Positions 1 through 7,270 are shown, counted from the first letter of the stretch. The stretch: 7,781 nt of DNA from Balneolaceae bacterium (GCA_007129085.1 SKWF01000253.1:1-7781); one strand, 5' to 3'. Numbers and translations are program-made. The notes: a model not told the origin generated them from the sequence alone.

Positions 1-1117
1 GATATCGAATAACCAGCGCATTGGAAATCTGCTGGGCAATGTTGAGGCGAGCGGTGTTCTGCTTATTTCCGACACAGATGCGGATGCATACAGTGAGATC
101 GCTTCTATCAATTCTGACCTGATTACCAAGCCTGAAAATATGCGTCTCCAATATCTGGATGATTCCGGCTCAGCATCTCAGGCCGGCTTTCCGCGACTGT
201 TAGCACAAATAAGCCCTGATATGGCTGTAGAGTTTCTGGGGCTTGATTCTACATCAGATCTGGACGCTTACCGCGACGAATTAGTTTCGGATCTGACCGG
301 CTTTGAGCCGTACACAACGCCTTACCATATCGGGTATGAGCCGTATGAAGGCACTGTTGAGGTGGAGAGCAAAAATGTTATCGCCTACATCGAGGGGGAT
401 GACCCGGAGCTGAAGGATGAAGTTCATGTGCTGGTTGCGCATTACGATCATATTGGCATTACCCAGCCGGATGACCGTGGCGACCAAATTAATAACGGGG
501 CTGATGATAACGGAAGCGGTACGGTTGCTCTTTTGACGATTGCTGAAGCGCTGCAAAATGCAAAAGAGAGCGGTCAGCCGTTGGATCGCAGTGTTCTGTT
601 TGTACACGTTAGCGCAGAAGAGAAAGGGCTGCTGGGCTCACGTTATTACTCCGACCATCCTATTGTTCCGATCGAACAGACCGTAGCCGCATTTAACGCT
701 GATATGATCGGCCGCAGCGATCCCGAAAATATTGAAGCGGGCGACACCGATTATGTGTACCTGATTGGCGGTGAGATTATCTCATCAGGATTAGACAGTC
801 TCGTGCAGCAATCCAACGATGAGACTGTAAATATGCGCCTCGACAGAAAGTACAACGACCTTTCTGATCCCAACCAGTTTTATCGCCGCAGCGACCACTG
901 GAATTTCGGCCGGCTTGATATACCGTTCGTCTTTTTCTTCACCGGCGTCCATGAAGATTACCACGCCCCGGGAGATGAAGTACACAAAATTGATTTTGAA
1001 AAGCTATCGAGAATTACTCGCTTGATTTACGCCTCTACGGTGAATGTAGCGAACTATGACGGACGACCTGAAGTAGATAATGAAGAGTTCATCGAAATTA
1101 CACGGGGCGGCAGGTAA
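1..1117 (+). CDS. M28 family zinc peptidase, 3'-terminal part (5' end outside window)
   Basis: The frame is open from base 2 with no stop, so the gene starts upstream of the window. The ATG at 140 is internal, and 371 residues are visible. Counting from that Met as residue 1, the M28 co-catalytic zinc ligands are all present: H101 (HYDHIG), D122 (GADDNGSG), E161 (SAEEKGLLGS), D188 (FNADMIGR) and H275 (DYHAPGDE). Catalytic D103 and E160 are also present. The roughly 90 residues before H101, including GVLLIS and a FPRLLAQISPDMA stretch, resemble the protease-associated (PA) domain that often sits in these enzymes. The family cleaves N-terminal residues from peptides and is usually exported with a signal peptide, but the N terminus cannot be seen here. 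The product is an aminopeptidase or related metallopeptidase, and the substrate cannot be told. The gene converges on the TPR-CHAT gene 7 bp away. Confidence 0.93.
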   Translation, partial: ISNNQRIGNLLGNVEASGVLLISDTDADAYSEIASINSDLITKPENMRLQYLDDSGSASQAGFPRLLAQISPDMAVEFLGLDSTSDLDAYRDELVSDLTGFEPYTTPYHIGYEPYEGTVEVESKNVIAYIEGDDPELKDEVHVLVAHYDHIGITQPDDRGDQINNGADDNGSGTVALLTIAEALQNAKESGQPLDRSVLFVHVSAEEKGLLGSRYYSDHPIVPIEQTVAAFNADMIGRSDPENIEAGDTDYVYLIGGEIISSGLDSLVQQSNDETVNMRLDRKYNDLSDPNQFYRRSDHWNFGRLDIPFVFFFTGVHEDYHAPGDEVHKIDFEKLSRITRLIYASTVNVANYDGRPEVDNEEFIEITRGGR

Positions 1118-1124
1118 TTAACAA

Positions 1125-4100
1125 TTAGCGACCCTGCAACACAAAGGCAGCCCAATTTCTCGGGGCTGCCGTATTTGGGTTCTCAATCAGCGTTAATTTA
1201 GCGTTTCGCAGGCTTTCGTTATATCCCTTTCCGCTTCTTATCTCTTCATAAAAATTTATCATCAGGTTTGCAGTGGGCTGGTCGTTTACCCTCCACATCG
1301 ATACCATTAAGTTTGACGCGCCGGCGTATATAAAAGCTCGTGTAAAGCCGATCAAACCCTCACCGCGGTAGACTGACCCGAGCCCGGTCTCGCAAGCCCC
1401 TAAGACCACCAAGTCAGCGTTTAACTCCATCGTGTAAATATCATCTACATATGCCACTTCGGCTTCATCTTCTTCTTGATAAAGGGCAATCCCCGAAAAG
1501 GCGGGGTTTTCTTCGTTGATGAACGCGTGTGTAGAAAAATGGAGGTAATTATAGGATGTTAAATCCTGATTTCGCAATCGACTCTTCGTTGCCTCACCAT
1601 CTAACAGAACCTGGATATTTTGCGGAAATAGTAAATCGCGCCATGTTCTTCTTTCACTGAAAATCTCAGATATTCTTCGTGTTTCGTATGCCGTAAGAGG
1701 CAATGGACTTAGATTATTAAAGTATGAACTCCCTTCCCTATCCCCACCGGTTGAAACTCCCTCGCTGAATGGCGCTAATGCAAACAGGTTTTTGGGCGAG
1801 TCCGGCCGCTGTTGATCCATATATCTTAGCATCGTTACCGATGGAGCATACGACACAGTGAAATCCCGAACTAAATATGGCATTTCGTGATATCTGCCGT
1901 GCTGAACCTCTTCCGTCAATAACATTTCAAACGGCAGATAGTGGAGCATTTGATCGGCCATGATTATAAGTTCATCCGTGGTAACAAATTCCAGTATAGG
2001 ATCTACAATCTTTTTATAAATAGAATGCGAGTATTTTCTAAACTGCTCGGTATTCGCCCCCACAACAGAATTTCGAAGCGTTGTTACATCGTCTGCAAGA
2101 TTGCCAGTTGGTCCCAGCGGTACAAAGTGAAGTTCATTAGAATTTACAACCAGCGCATACAACTTTTCATCACCCACAATATATGTGACAAGAGTTTGCC
2201 TCTCTCCCACCAAGTTTTGGGCATCTGACAAACTCACCAATGATTGGTCATATTTTAAGGCATAATAAGTGGGGAACTTCTCTTCAATATATTCTGTAAA
2301 ATCGTGGAGCTCTCTTTCTAAATAAAACAGTGAATCCTGTAGCGCAGAAACTGTGCCGGAATCTACCTCCTCTTCACCTTGCTGTTCATTAAACAGGTTT
2401 TGCTGCATCGCTGAGATCTTTTCATTCAGTTCTCTCTCCTGGGATATTATATTCTCCGGTACCCCGGCGAAAGACCTTGCTGAGAGGTCCTGCAGCAACT
2501 CAAGTGCAATTCTGGACCGGCTCATTTCTGTATAGGCAAATATCTCCGCTTTATGCTTCTCATCTCCGGTGGCTTCATAAAGCTCATTTAAAACCTCTAC
2601 AGCATCTGTATAAATTGAATAGTTTCTATCAATCAAATTCAGCTTGGATGCCTCACTTTGATACGAATTCTGTAAGTAATCAATCAACGATGTAACCCAT
2701 TCCAAGGCCCTGTACGATCGCTCAAGATTTTCTACATTATTTTCCGTCTCATTAATATTTCGGTACGCAGTCGAAATAGAATGGAGTACTTCAATTAACT
2801 TAACGGGATCTGTAACCGGCTTACTTTTATCTAATTCCTCATCTAAAGAAAACTCGCCGTACAGTGAGTTTGCCGACTTATACAAGTGCCCCAATGCCTG
2901 TTGATAATTCTCCTCCGCGCTGTAAGAATCGGCCATATAGAGATAACTCTTTGCTACGGATGGATGTGATATATCATGCCGATTTAGCGCAATTTCCAGC
3001 GCAATATCAAAACGGTGCCGTGCATCCAACGGCCGTTCAAGATCCAGATAGAGTCTGCCGAGGCTAAGATTTGGATCAATCAGGTTGGGGTGATCCGATT
3101 GATAAATATTTTGCCGCACCGATATCGATTTTAAAAAGTTAGCTTCGGCTGCTTCAAAATCTTCATTTTCGATATGAATCCCGGCCAGATTCGAATAGCC
3201 GATAGCCGTTTCGATATGTTCGGTACCGAGGTTTTCTTCCTTTACACGCTGAGCACGCTCCAGATATTCCGCAGCTTTTTCATAATCACCAAGTCCGTAA
3301 TAAGAGAGGCCGGCGTTATTTAAAGATGCACCAAGCCGCTGATGGTTTGGGCCCAGTTCTGATTCAATAATTCGGGCAGTTCTGACAAAATAGTCGGCCG
3401 CCAAACCGATATCGCCAAGCACATAATGTATGGTGCCGATATTGTTATAGATCGTAGCCGTCTCCAGATGATTTTCTCCAAACAGAGCTCGCGTGTACTC
3501 TAATGCTTTTTGATACTGCCCCATCGCCTCCTCCGGCATTCCCAGCCTTCGGTACGCAACTCCCTTATTTGTATGGGTTTGATTTAGAAGCTCCTGAACA
3601 ATTCGTCGGTCTTGATCTTCTTGGGCTAAATACTCTGTTGTTTTTTCGTAAGCCTCTACAGCTTCTTGATAATTACCGGCTCCATCTTCATAAAATCCAA
3701 TGGCGATATATGCCCTCGCCCTTGCTTCATTTTCTAATAGGTCCCCATCAACAAGTTCTCTCAATTTTTCTACCCACTTATCGGCATCACTAAAAGCTGA
3801 TCTGTCTTCAGACAAAAAAATGTGATAGCTGTAAATCCGCACCAACTTATTTCGATTACCCTCATACTCTGTTTCTACAAAGTCCGCCATTGAAATAAGT
3901 ATCTCCTCTGCACGGTCTGTTTCGCCATGATTTCTATAAACATTCAGTCGAAACTCTTCTGATTCAAAGCAAATTTCTTTCAAATCACTGTTGGCACATG
4001 CTTCTTCCGAAACCGATGCAAAAATTTCTCCGGCCTCCTGAAAATCACTTTGATAATACAGATCCTTAGCCTCTTCAAACTGGTCAAGGATATCGGTTTC

Positions 4101-4217
4101 TGACTGGGCTGATGCAAAGACTGGTATGCCTATCAAAAAAAGGAAAGCGAAAATAGAAGAGGTTAAGCTTCTAAAACAGATCTGGTATGAGCGTTTAACT
4201 GCTTGATGTAAGTCCAT
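1125..4217 (-). CDS. Exported TPR-CHAT protein (caspase-like peptidase domain)
   Basis: This is a 1030-residue protein. Residues 1-37 look like a signal peptide: basic start, hydrophobic core about 21-34 and an ASA cleavage site at 35-37, so a periplasmic or secreted location is inferred. Residues about 170-460 are TPRs. Five kinesin-light-chain-type repeats carry a His at 250, 292, 334, 376 and 418, exactly 42 residues apart, in loops such as GENH, GPNH, GTEH and SDHP. Residues about 590-650 are a charged, probably coiled-coil linker. The CHAT domain fills about 650-1030 and keeps both catalytic residues: H897 in HFSTHA (codon 1527-1529) and C942 in GACETGLG (codon 1392-1394). It also has the conserved EGLIGFTRAFIYAGA and NWAAFVL motifs. 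CHAT domains belong to the caspase/separase clan, but the substrate is unknown. It is probably the last gene of an operon with ftsY 57 bp upstream. The ATG at 4217 was chosen because it gives the full signal peptide and has no in-frame Met close by. No Shine-Dalgarno sequence is seen at normal spacing. Confidence 0.93.
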   Translation of the reverse strand: MDLHQAVKRSYQICFRSLTSSIFAFLFLIGIPVFASAQSETDILDQFEEAKDLYYQSDFQEAGEIFASVSEEACANSDLKEICFESEEFRLNVYRNHGETDRAEEILISMADFVETEYEGNRNKLVRIYSYHIFLSEDRSAFSDADKWVEKLRELVDGDLLENEARARAYIAIGFYEDGAGNYQEAVEAYEKTTEYLAQEDQDRRIVQELLNQTHTNKGVAYRRLGMPEEAMGQYQKALEYTRALFGENHLETATIYNNIGTIHYVLGDIGLAADYFVRTARIIESELGPNHQRLGASLNNAGLSYYGLGDYEKAAEYLERAQRVKEENLGTEHIETAIGYSNLAGIHIENEDFEAAEANFLKSISVRQNIYQSDHPNLIDPNLSLGRLYLDLERPLDARHRFDIALEIALNRHDISHPSVAKSYLYMADSYSAEENYQQALGHLYKSANSLYGEFSLDEELDKSKPVTDPVKLIEVLHSISTAYRNINETENNVENLERSYRALEWVTSLIDYLQNSYQSEASKLNLIDRNYSIYTDAVEVLNELYEATGDEKHKAEIFAYTEMSRSRIALELLQDLSARSFAGVPENIISQERELNEKISAMQQNLFNEQQGEEEVDSGTVSALQDSLFYLERELHDFTEYIEEKFPTYYALKYDQSLVSLSDAQNLVGERQTLVTYIVGDEKLYALVVNSNELHFVPLGPTGNLADDVTTLRNSVVGANTEQFRKYSHSIYKKIVDPILEFVTTDELIIMADQMLHYLPFEMLLTEEVQHGRYHEMPYLVRDFTVSYAPSVTMLRYMDQQRPDSPKNLFALAPFSEGVSTGGDREGSSYFNNLSPLPLTAYETRRISEIFSERRTWRDLLFPQNIQVLLDGEATKSRLRNQDLTSYNYLHFSTHAFINEENPAFSGIALYQEEDEAEVAYVDDIYTMELNADLVVLGACETGLGSVYRGEGLIGFTRAFIYAGASNLMVSMWRVNDQPTANLMINFYEEIRSGKGYNESLRNAKLTLIENPNTAAPRNWAAFVLQGR
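1146..1170. terminator. Perfect 8-bp inverted repeat, possible terminator between convergent genes
   Basis: GGCAGCCC (1146-1153) and GGGCTGCC (1163-1170) form a GC-rich 8-bp stem with a 9-nt loop. It starts 28 bp after the stop codon of the M28 peptidase gene and lies inside the last codons of the TPR-CHAT gene. Read on the plus strand it is followed by GTATTTGGG, and on the minus strand by TTTGTGTT. Neither is a strong U-tract. It could end the peptidase transcript. It could also be chance, because it encodes a conserved CHAT C-terminal motif (NWAAFVL). Confidence 0.3.
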
Positions 4218-4243
4218 GGAGCAACATAGTTTGATTATGCTCC
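4218..4243 (-). promoter_or_regulatory. Inverted repeat abutting the TPR-CHAT start codon
   Basis: In the minus-strand transcript, GGAGCA (4243-4238) can pair with UGCUCC (4223-4218). The loop is 14 nt and the AUG at 4217 follows directly. The only Shine-Dalgarno-like GGAG near the gene sits in the 5' arm, 22 nt from the start codon. A hairpin here could control ribosome access to the CHAT gene separately from ftsY. The stem is only 6 bp, so a regulatory role is inference. Confidence 0.25.
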
Positions 4244-4274
4244 ATTTTAATGAACCCGAGCCGATTTGTAAAAT

Positions 4275-5234
4275 TTATTTTGATGCACCGAACAGTGCCT
4301 CTACAAATGACTCTCTATCAAACACTTGAAGATCTTCGATCTGCTCACCTACACCAATATATTTTACCGGCACATTAAGTTCGTTGGAAATTCCTATCAC
4401 AATTCCCCCTTTTGCAGTGCCATCTAGTTTGGTCAGCACCAGCCCGGTAACATCAACCACGTCCGTAAATGCTTTTGCTTGCTGCATAGCATTTTGCCCC
4501 GTAGATGCATCCAGTACAAGAAGTATTTCATGGGGAGCTCCGTCGACAATTTTACCCATTACACGCTTAATTTTTCCGAGCTCCTCCATCAACCCCTTTT
4601 TATTATGCAGGCGTCCGGCGGTATCTACAAAAGCGATATCTGTTCCCTTCGCTTTTGCCGAAGCTACCGTATCGTACGCAACTGCAGCAGGATCTGCATT
4701 TTGCCCCTGCTGAATTAGAGGAACATCAGCCCGTTCACTCCATATTTTAAGCTGATCTACAGCTGCTGCACGAAATGTATCTGCAGCACCGAGAACCACA
4801 TTTTTACCAGCCTTTTTATACATGTGGGCCAGTTTACCGATGCTTGTGGTTTTCCCTACGCCATTTACCCCAACAACCAATACGATATGTGGCTTTGTCT
4901 CAAATTCAGCACTGAATTCGGCAGGTTTATCCGGCTCATTTTCTTTTAAAAGAGCGGCCGTCTCTTCCTGTAAAATCTCCTGCAGTTCATTTTGTGTTAC
5001 AAATTTATCCCGTGCAACTCGTTCTTCAATTCGGTTAATAATCTCGATCGTGGTTTTTACGCCAACATCGGATGTAATAAGAATATCCTCCAGTTCATCG
5101 AGCGTAGCCGCATCCACTTCATCTTTCCCGGCAAAGGTTTTTCCAAGTTTATTAAGAAATCCTTCACGGCTTTTCTCAACCCCTTTATCCAGTTTCTCTT
5201 TTTTCTTCAGTCCAAGTTTATCTAGCAGTCCCAT
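4275..5234 (-). CDS. ftsY: FtsY, signal recognition particle receptor GTPase
   Basis: FtsY receives ribosome-nascent chain-SRP complexes at the inner membrane and, with Ffh, hands them to SecYEG. The 319-residue protein has the N domain (about 25-105) and the GTPase G domain (about 115-319). The P-loop GVNGVGKT is at 122-129, DTFRAAA at 152-158, DTAGR at 204-208, the guanine-specificity motif TKLD at 268-271, and the closing GVGEQIEDL at 294-302, where FtsY differs from Ffh. A short Lys-rich amphipathic start (MGLLDKLGLKKKEKLD) takes the place of the long acidic A domain of the E. coli protein. The short form is common and can bind anionic lipid. The ATG at 5234 lies 8 bp after the stop of the PgsA-like gene, which points to co-transcription. 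No Shine-Dalgarno sequence is seen in that gap. Confidence 0.97.
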   Translation of the reverse strand: MGLLDKLGLKKKEKLDKGVEKSREGFLNKLGKTFAGKDEVDAATLDELEDILITSDVGVKTTIEIINRIEERVARDKFVTQNELQEILQEETAALLKENEPDKPAEFSAEFETKPHIVLVVGVNGVGKTTSIGKLAHMYKKAGKNVVLGAADTFRAAAVDQLKIWSERADVPLIQQGQNADPAAVAYDTVASAKAKGTDIAFVDTAGRLHNKKGLMEELGKIKRVMGKIVDGAPHEILLVLDASTGQNAMQQAKAFTDVVDVTGLVLTKLDGTAKGGIVIGISNELNVPVKYIGVGEQIEDLQVFDRESFVEALFGASK

Positions 5235-5242
5235 ATCGTCAA

Positions 5243-5833
5243 TTAATTAAATTCAGCACCATCTAAAATCAGTTTATACCTATAAAAATAGTCAATAAAA
5301 GAGATTACCATAATTATCAAGGAGGCCATCATTAATACTGTATGTACCGATGCTGCGGCCGGGAAAAAGAATACCGACATCCAGTAGAGTGCTAATATAT
5401 TAACCGACACTTTACCCGACATGGTAGACATTGCCACCTTCCCCCGCTCTCGTTTTATATACCAGGAACCAAGCATTATTAACACATCACGCGCTATTCC
5501 TATGGCAAAAAACCAGAGGGGTATCCAGCCCAGCCACACGGTGTAGAAAAAAAGTAAAAACGCCATCACTTTATCCGCTACCGGGTCTAATATTTTACCC
5601 AGTTCAGAAATTTCGTTCCTCATGCGAGCTACCAATCCATCCAGGTAATCCGAAAAGGCACCATAAAAAATCAACCCAATGATGAGAACATTTATCTCTT
5701 TTTGATTTTCGTAGTGTAAATAAATTATGGGAACCGTAACAAGAACTCTCGACAAAGAAATTAAGTTCGACCACGTGTATATGTCGTCCCGAACCAATAC
5801 CTTTTTCCCATCAACATTTATCACTTCCTTCAT
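5243..5833 (-). CDS. CDP-alcohol phosphatidyltransferase, PgsA-like
   Basis: This is an integral membrane enzyme that moves a phosphatidyl group from CDP-diacylglycerol to an alcohol. The likely reaction is phosphatidylglycerophosphate synthesis, leading to phosphatidylglycerol. From the Met at 5833 the protein has 196 residues, close to the usual PgsA length. The class I signature D-G-x2-A-R-x8-G-x3-D-x3-D is complete: D65, G66, A69, R70, G79, D83, D87. The SNLISLSRV segment near the N terminus and the LDPVADK segment are typical of PgsA. Several hydrophobic segments follow (about 30-41, 47-64, 89-120, 142-160, 164-181). The frame stays open upstream to an ATG at 5980, but that would overlap the divergent Nudix gene by 80 bp and add 49 residues unlike the family, so 5833 is preferred. 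Other CDP-alcohol transferases share the motif, so the exact acceptor is not proven. Probably the first gene of the operon with ftsY. Confidence 0.9.
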   Translation of the reverse strand: MKEVINVDGKKVLVRDDIYTWSNLISLSRVLVTVPIIYLHYENQKEINVLIIGLIFYGAFSDYLDGLVARMRNEISELGKILDPVADKVMAFLLFFYTVWLGWIPLWFFAIGIARDVLIMLGSWYIKRERGKVAMSTMSGKVSVNILALYWMSVFFFPAAASVHTVLMMASLIIMVISFIDYFYRYKLILDGAEFN

Positions 5834-5900
5834 GGAGTGAATGTGGTTTGATTTAATTTTAGCTTGAATAATACACTTTTTCCAACAGTAATGTACATAA
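5834..5900. promoter_or_regulatory. Divergent promoter region, PgsA-like operon and Nudix gene
   Basis: These 67 bp separate two divergent start codons, so promoters for both directions should lie here or reach into the genes. For the plus strand, TTGATT (5848-5853) with TACACT (5872-5877) at 18-bp spacing, or TAATAC (5869-5874) at 15 bp, are weak -35/-10 candidates. No Shine-Dalgarno sequence precedes either ATG. The existence of promoters here is well supported by layout, but the exact boxes are guesses. Confidence 0.5.
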
Positions 5901-6494
5901 ATGAGTAATCGCAAAAGACAGTCAACTGCAGATAAACTGGTAGAAACTCCCCGCTCGTCCAAACATGTTTTTAACGGCACTCTTTTACAAGTATATGTCG
6001 ATGAAGTTACACTTCCTGATGATACAACATCAACCCGCGACTGGATAAAACATCCCGGAGCAAGTGCCGTGGTGCCTGTGTTCGATGACGGTACGGTGAT
6101 GCTGATAAAACAGTTTCGCTATCCACCCCGAAAAGTATTCATCGAAGTACCGGCCGGCAAGCTCGATTCCGGCGAAGCTCCACAAACTACTGCTAAAAGA
6201 GAGTTAACCGAGGAGACCGGAATTCGCTGCAAAAATATTCAAAAAGTTGGCTCTCTATTTCCTGCAATTGGGTATGCCGATGAGGAGATCCATACGTTTG
6301 TGGCCTGGGATTTATCAGTCAGCGATACTGATGTAGATGATGACGAATTCGTCATTCGCCACAGAATCCCATTTTCCGAAGCCCTGAAGATGATTCACAC
6401 CGGCGAAATAAAAGATGGCAAAACCATTAGTGCACTTGTACAGGCTCACCAGTGGTGGCTGAAAAACGAACCGTTCCCGATTACGTTTTCTTAA
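5901..6494 (+). CDS. Nudix hydrolase, ADP-ribose pyrophosphatase type
   Basis: This 197-residue protein probably hydrolyses ADP-ribose or a similar nucleoside diphosphate derivative to AMP plus a phosphorylated sugar, using Mg2+ bound by the Nudix helix. The Nudix box GX5EX7REUXEEXGU is intact at 86-108 (G86, E92, R100, E101, E104, E105, G107). The preceding QFRYPPRKVFIEVPAGK segment (71-87), containing E82, and the PAIGYADEEIH segment after the box are typical of the NudF/ADPRase subfamily. Length also fits that family. The start is firm, because a TAA codon stands directly before the ATG in frame. Stray ADP-ribose clearance is a housekeeping role; nothing links it to its neighbours. The 3' end overlaps the opposing 97-residue gene by 14 bp. 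Confidence 0.92.
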   Translation: MSNRKRQSTADKLVETPRSSKHVFNGTLLQVYVDEVTLPDDTTSTRDWIKHPGASAVVPVFDDGTVMLIKQFRYPPRKVFIEVPAGKLDSGEAPQTTAKRELTEETGIRCKNIQKVGSLFPAIGYADEEIHTFVAWDLSVSDTDVDDDEFVIRHRIPFSEALKMIHTGEIKDGKTISALVQAHQWWLKNEPFPITFS

Positions 6495-6774
6495 TCACAC
6501 CTTCGTTAAGAGCTAATTCTACGAGAGATTCGTGCAGGTTTTCACCGTCAAGGTCTCCTCTGGATGTAAGCTCTGCTATTTCATCGCCGGTAAACATCAT
6601 CAGGCAGCCACTCTCCCGCATCTCCAAATCAAAATTGCGGGGATCACTCATTTTTATCTTCTCTATATCCAACCCATCGGGACTGATCTTCAGATCAACC
6701 AGGCAGTAAAATTTATCTTCGGGTTTATCCCCAAAATCAATGATTTCTAAATCTGTTTTTTCAAGTACACTCAT
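6481..6774 (-). CDS. Small acidic protein of unknown function, partner of the HTH gene
   Basis: I do not recognise this 97-residue protein. It is strongly acidic, with 24 Asp/Glu against about 11 Lys/Arg, has no signal peptide or membrane segment, and has only two Cys, so it should be a small soluble cytoplasmic protein. Predicted strand-like stretches (FYCLVDLKIS, GCLMMF) come before a helical C-terminal part (about 64-95). It is probably real: its start lies 3 bp after the stop of the HTH gene, which suggests translational coupling, and its frame is free of stops over the whole length. Its last 14 bp overlap the Nudix gene in antisense. The acidic charge next to a DNA-binding protein would suit a modulator of that protein, but this is speculation. 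Confidence 0.72.
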   Translation of the reverse strand: MSVLEKTDLEIIDFGDKPEDKFYCLVDLKISPDGLDIEKIKMSDPRNFDLEMRESGCLMMFTGDEIAELTSRGDLDGENLHESLVELALNEGVIKKT

Positions 6775-6777
6775 AGA

Positions 6778-7176
6778 TTAATTATGTCGTTCAATAAAAT
6801 CGCGTGCTTTAATTAGTTCTAAAACCTCATTAGATGTTGCGTCCACAATTTTAACCTGGAACAGGCTGATAATTGCCTGACTGTTTAGTGTCTCCAGCGT
6901 TTCATCAATCGTCTCGCACTCTTCGGTTTCGCTTACAAGATCGTTTACACCCTGGACGATATATTTAATTTTCCGGCTTTTTTTGGGTTCCGGTTTTTCC
7001 GGCTGTTCAAAGTAATTCCGTATCGCCTCTTCAGTAACATACCACTGAACCCCCAGTTTTCTTCCCTTAATTTTCCCATCACGCAGATACGCACGGATAG
7101 ACATTTTACTCATCCCGAGCATTTCGTGCAGATCATCTACCGAATAAAGTGTAAGAGAACCAATTTTTTTAGGCAT
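6778..7176 (-). CDS. Helix-turn-helix DNA-binding protein, excisionase/MerR-like N terminus
   Basis: This 132-residue protein has an N-terminal winged helix-turn-helix of the excisionase/HTH_17 kind at about 9-57. It runs LYSVDDLHEMLGMSKMSIRA, then a K-G-R-K-L-G wing and a W-Y-V-T-E-E-A-I-R-N-Y-F end. A Pro/Lys-rich linker (57-70) leads to a C-terminal domain (about 71-132) that I do not recognise, with an acidic segment at 82-95 and a final helix. This is longer than a bare excisionase, and no integrase or att-like sites are nearby, so a chromosomal transcription regulator is more likely than a mobile-element factor. An upstream GGAG lies 13 nt from the ATG, farther than usual for a ribosome binding site. 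It is probably co-transcribed with the acidic protein gene 3 bp downstream, and may control its own AT-rich promoter. Confidence 0.82.
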   Translation of the reverse strand: MPKKIGSLTLYSVDDLHEMLGMSKMSIRAYLRDGKIKGRKLGVQWYVTEEAIRNYFEQPEKPEPKKSRKIKYIVQGVNDLVSETEECETIDETLETLNSQAIISLFQVKIVDATSNEVLELIKARDFIERHN

Positions 7177-7270
7177 AACACGTAATTTTCTCCAATTTCA
7201 GACCACTATTAAAATAAGAAAAATTATATACAGAATAACATAGATTTATATTACTTATATATTAACCGAT
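7177..7270 (-). promoter_or_regulatory. AT-rich leader and promoter region of the HTH operon
   Basis: This stretch is much richer in A+T than its surroundings and lies directly before the HTH gene. On the minus strand it contains a perfect TATAAT (7228-7223), about 47 bp before the start codon. There is no good -35 box at 17 bp upstream. Several TAATATA-like runs at 7240-7265 could be promoter or operator sequence. The -10 call is tentative. Confidence 0.4.

Noticed and set aside
140..142. ATG at 140 as the start of the M28 peptidase
   Set aside because: The frame is open from base 2, and the 46 residues before it continue a PA-like domain (GVLLIS), so this Met is internal.
1125..4217. TPR-CHAT gene as part of a CRISPR-linked Craspase system
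   Set aside because: There is no gRAMP/Cas gene or repeat array, the neighbours are housekeeping genes, and the protein carries a signal peptide.
4822..5250. Plus-strand Ser-rich ORF opposite ftsY, and similar ORFs opposite the CHAT gene
   Set aside because: They are antisense shadows of well-supported genes, with biased composition and no recognisable domain.
5834..5980. N-terminal extension of the PgsA-like protein to an ATG at 5980
   Set aside because: It would overlap the divergent Nudix gene by 80 bp, remove any promoter space and add 49 Cys/Leu/Arg-rich residues not typical of the family. The Met at 5833 gives the usual length.
6778..7176. HTH protein as an excisionase of a mobile element
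   Set aside because: There is no integrase, transposase, tRNA or direct repeat in the window, and the protein has a sizeable extra C-terminal domain.
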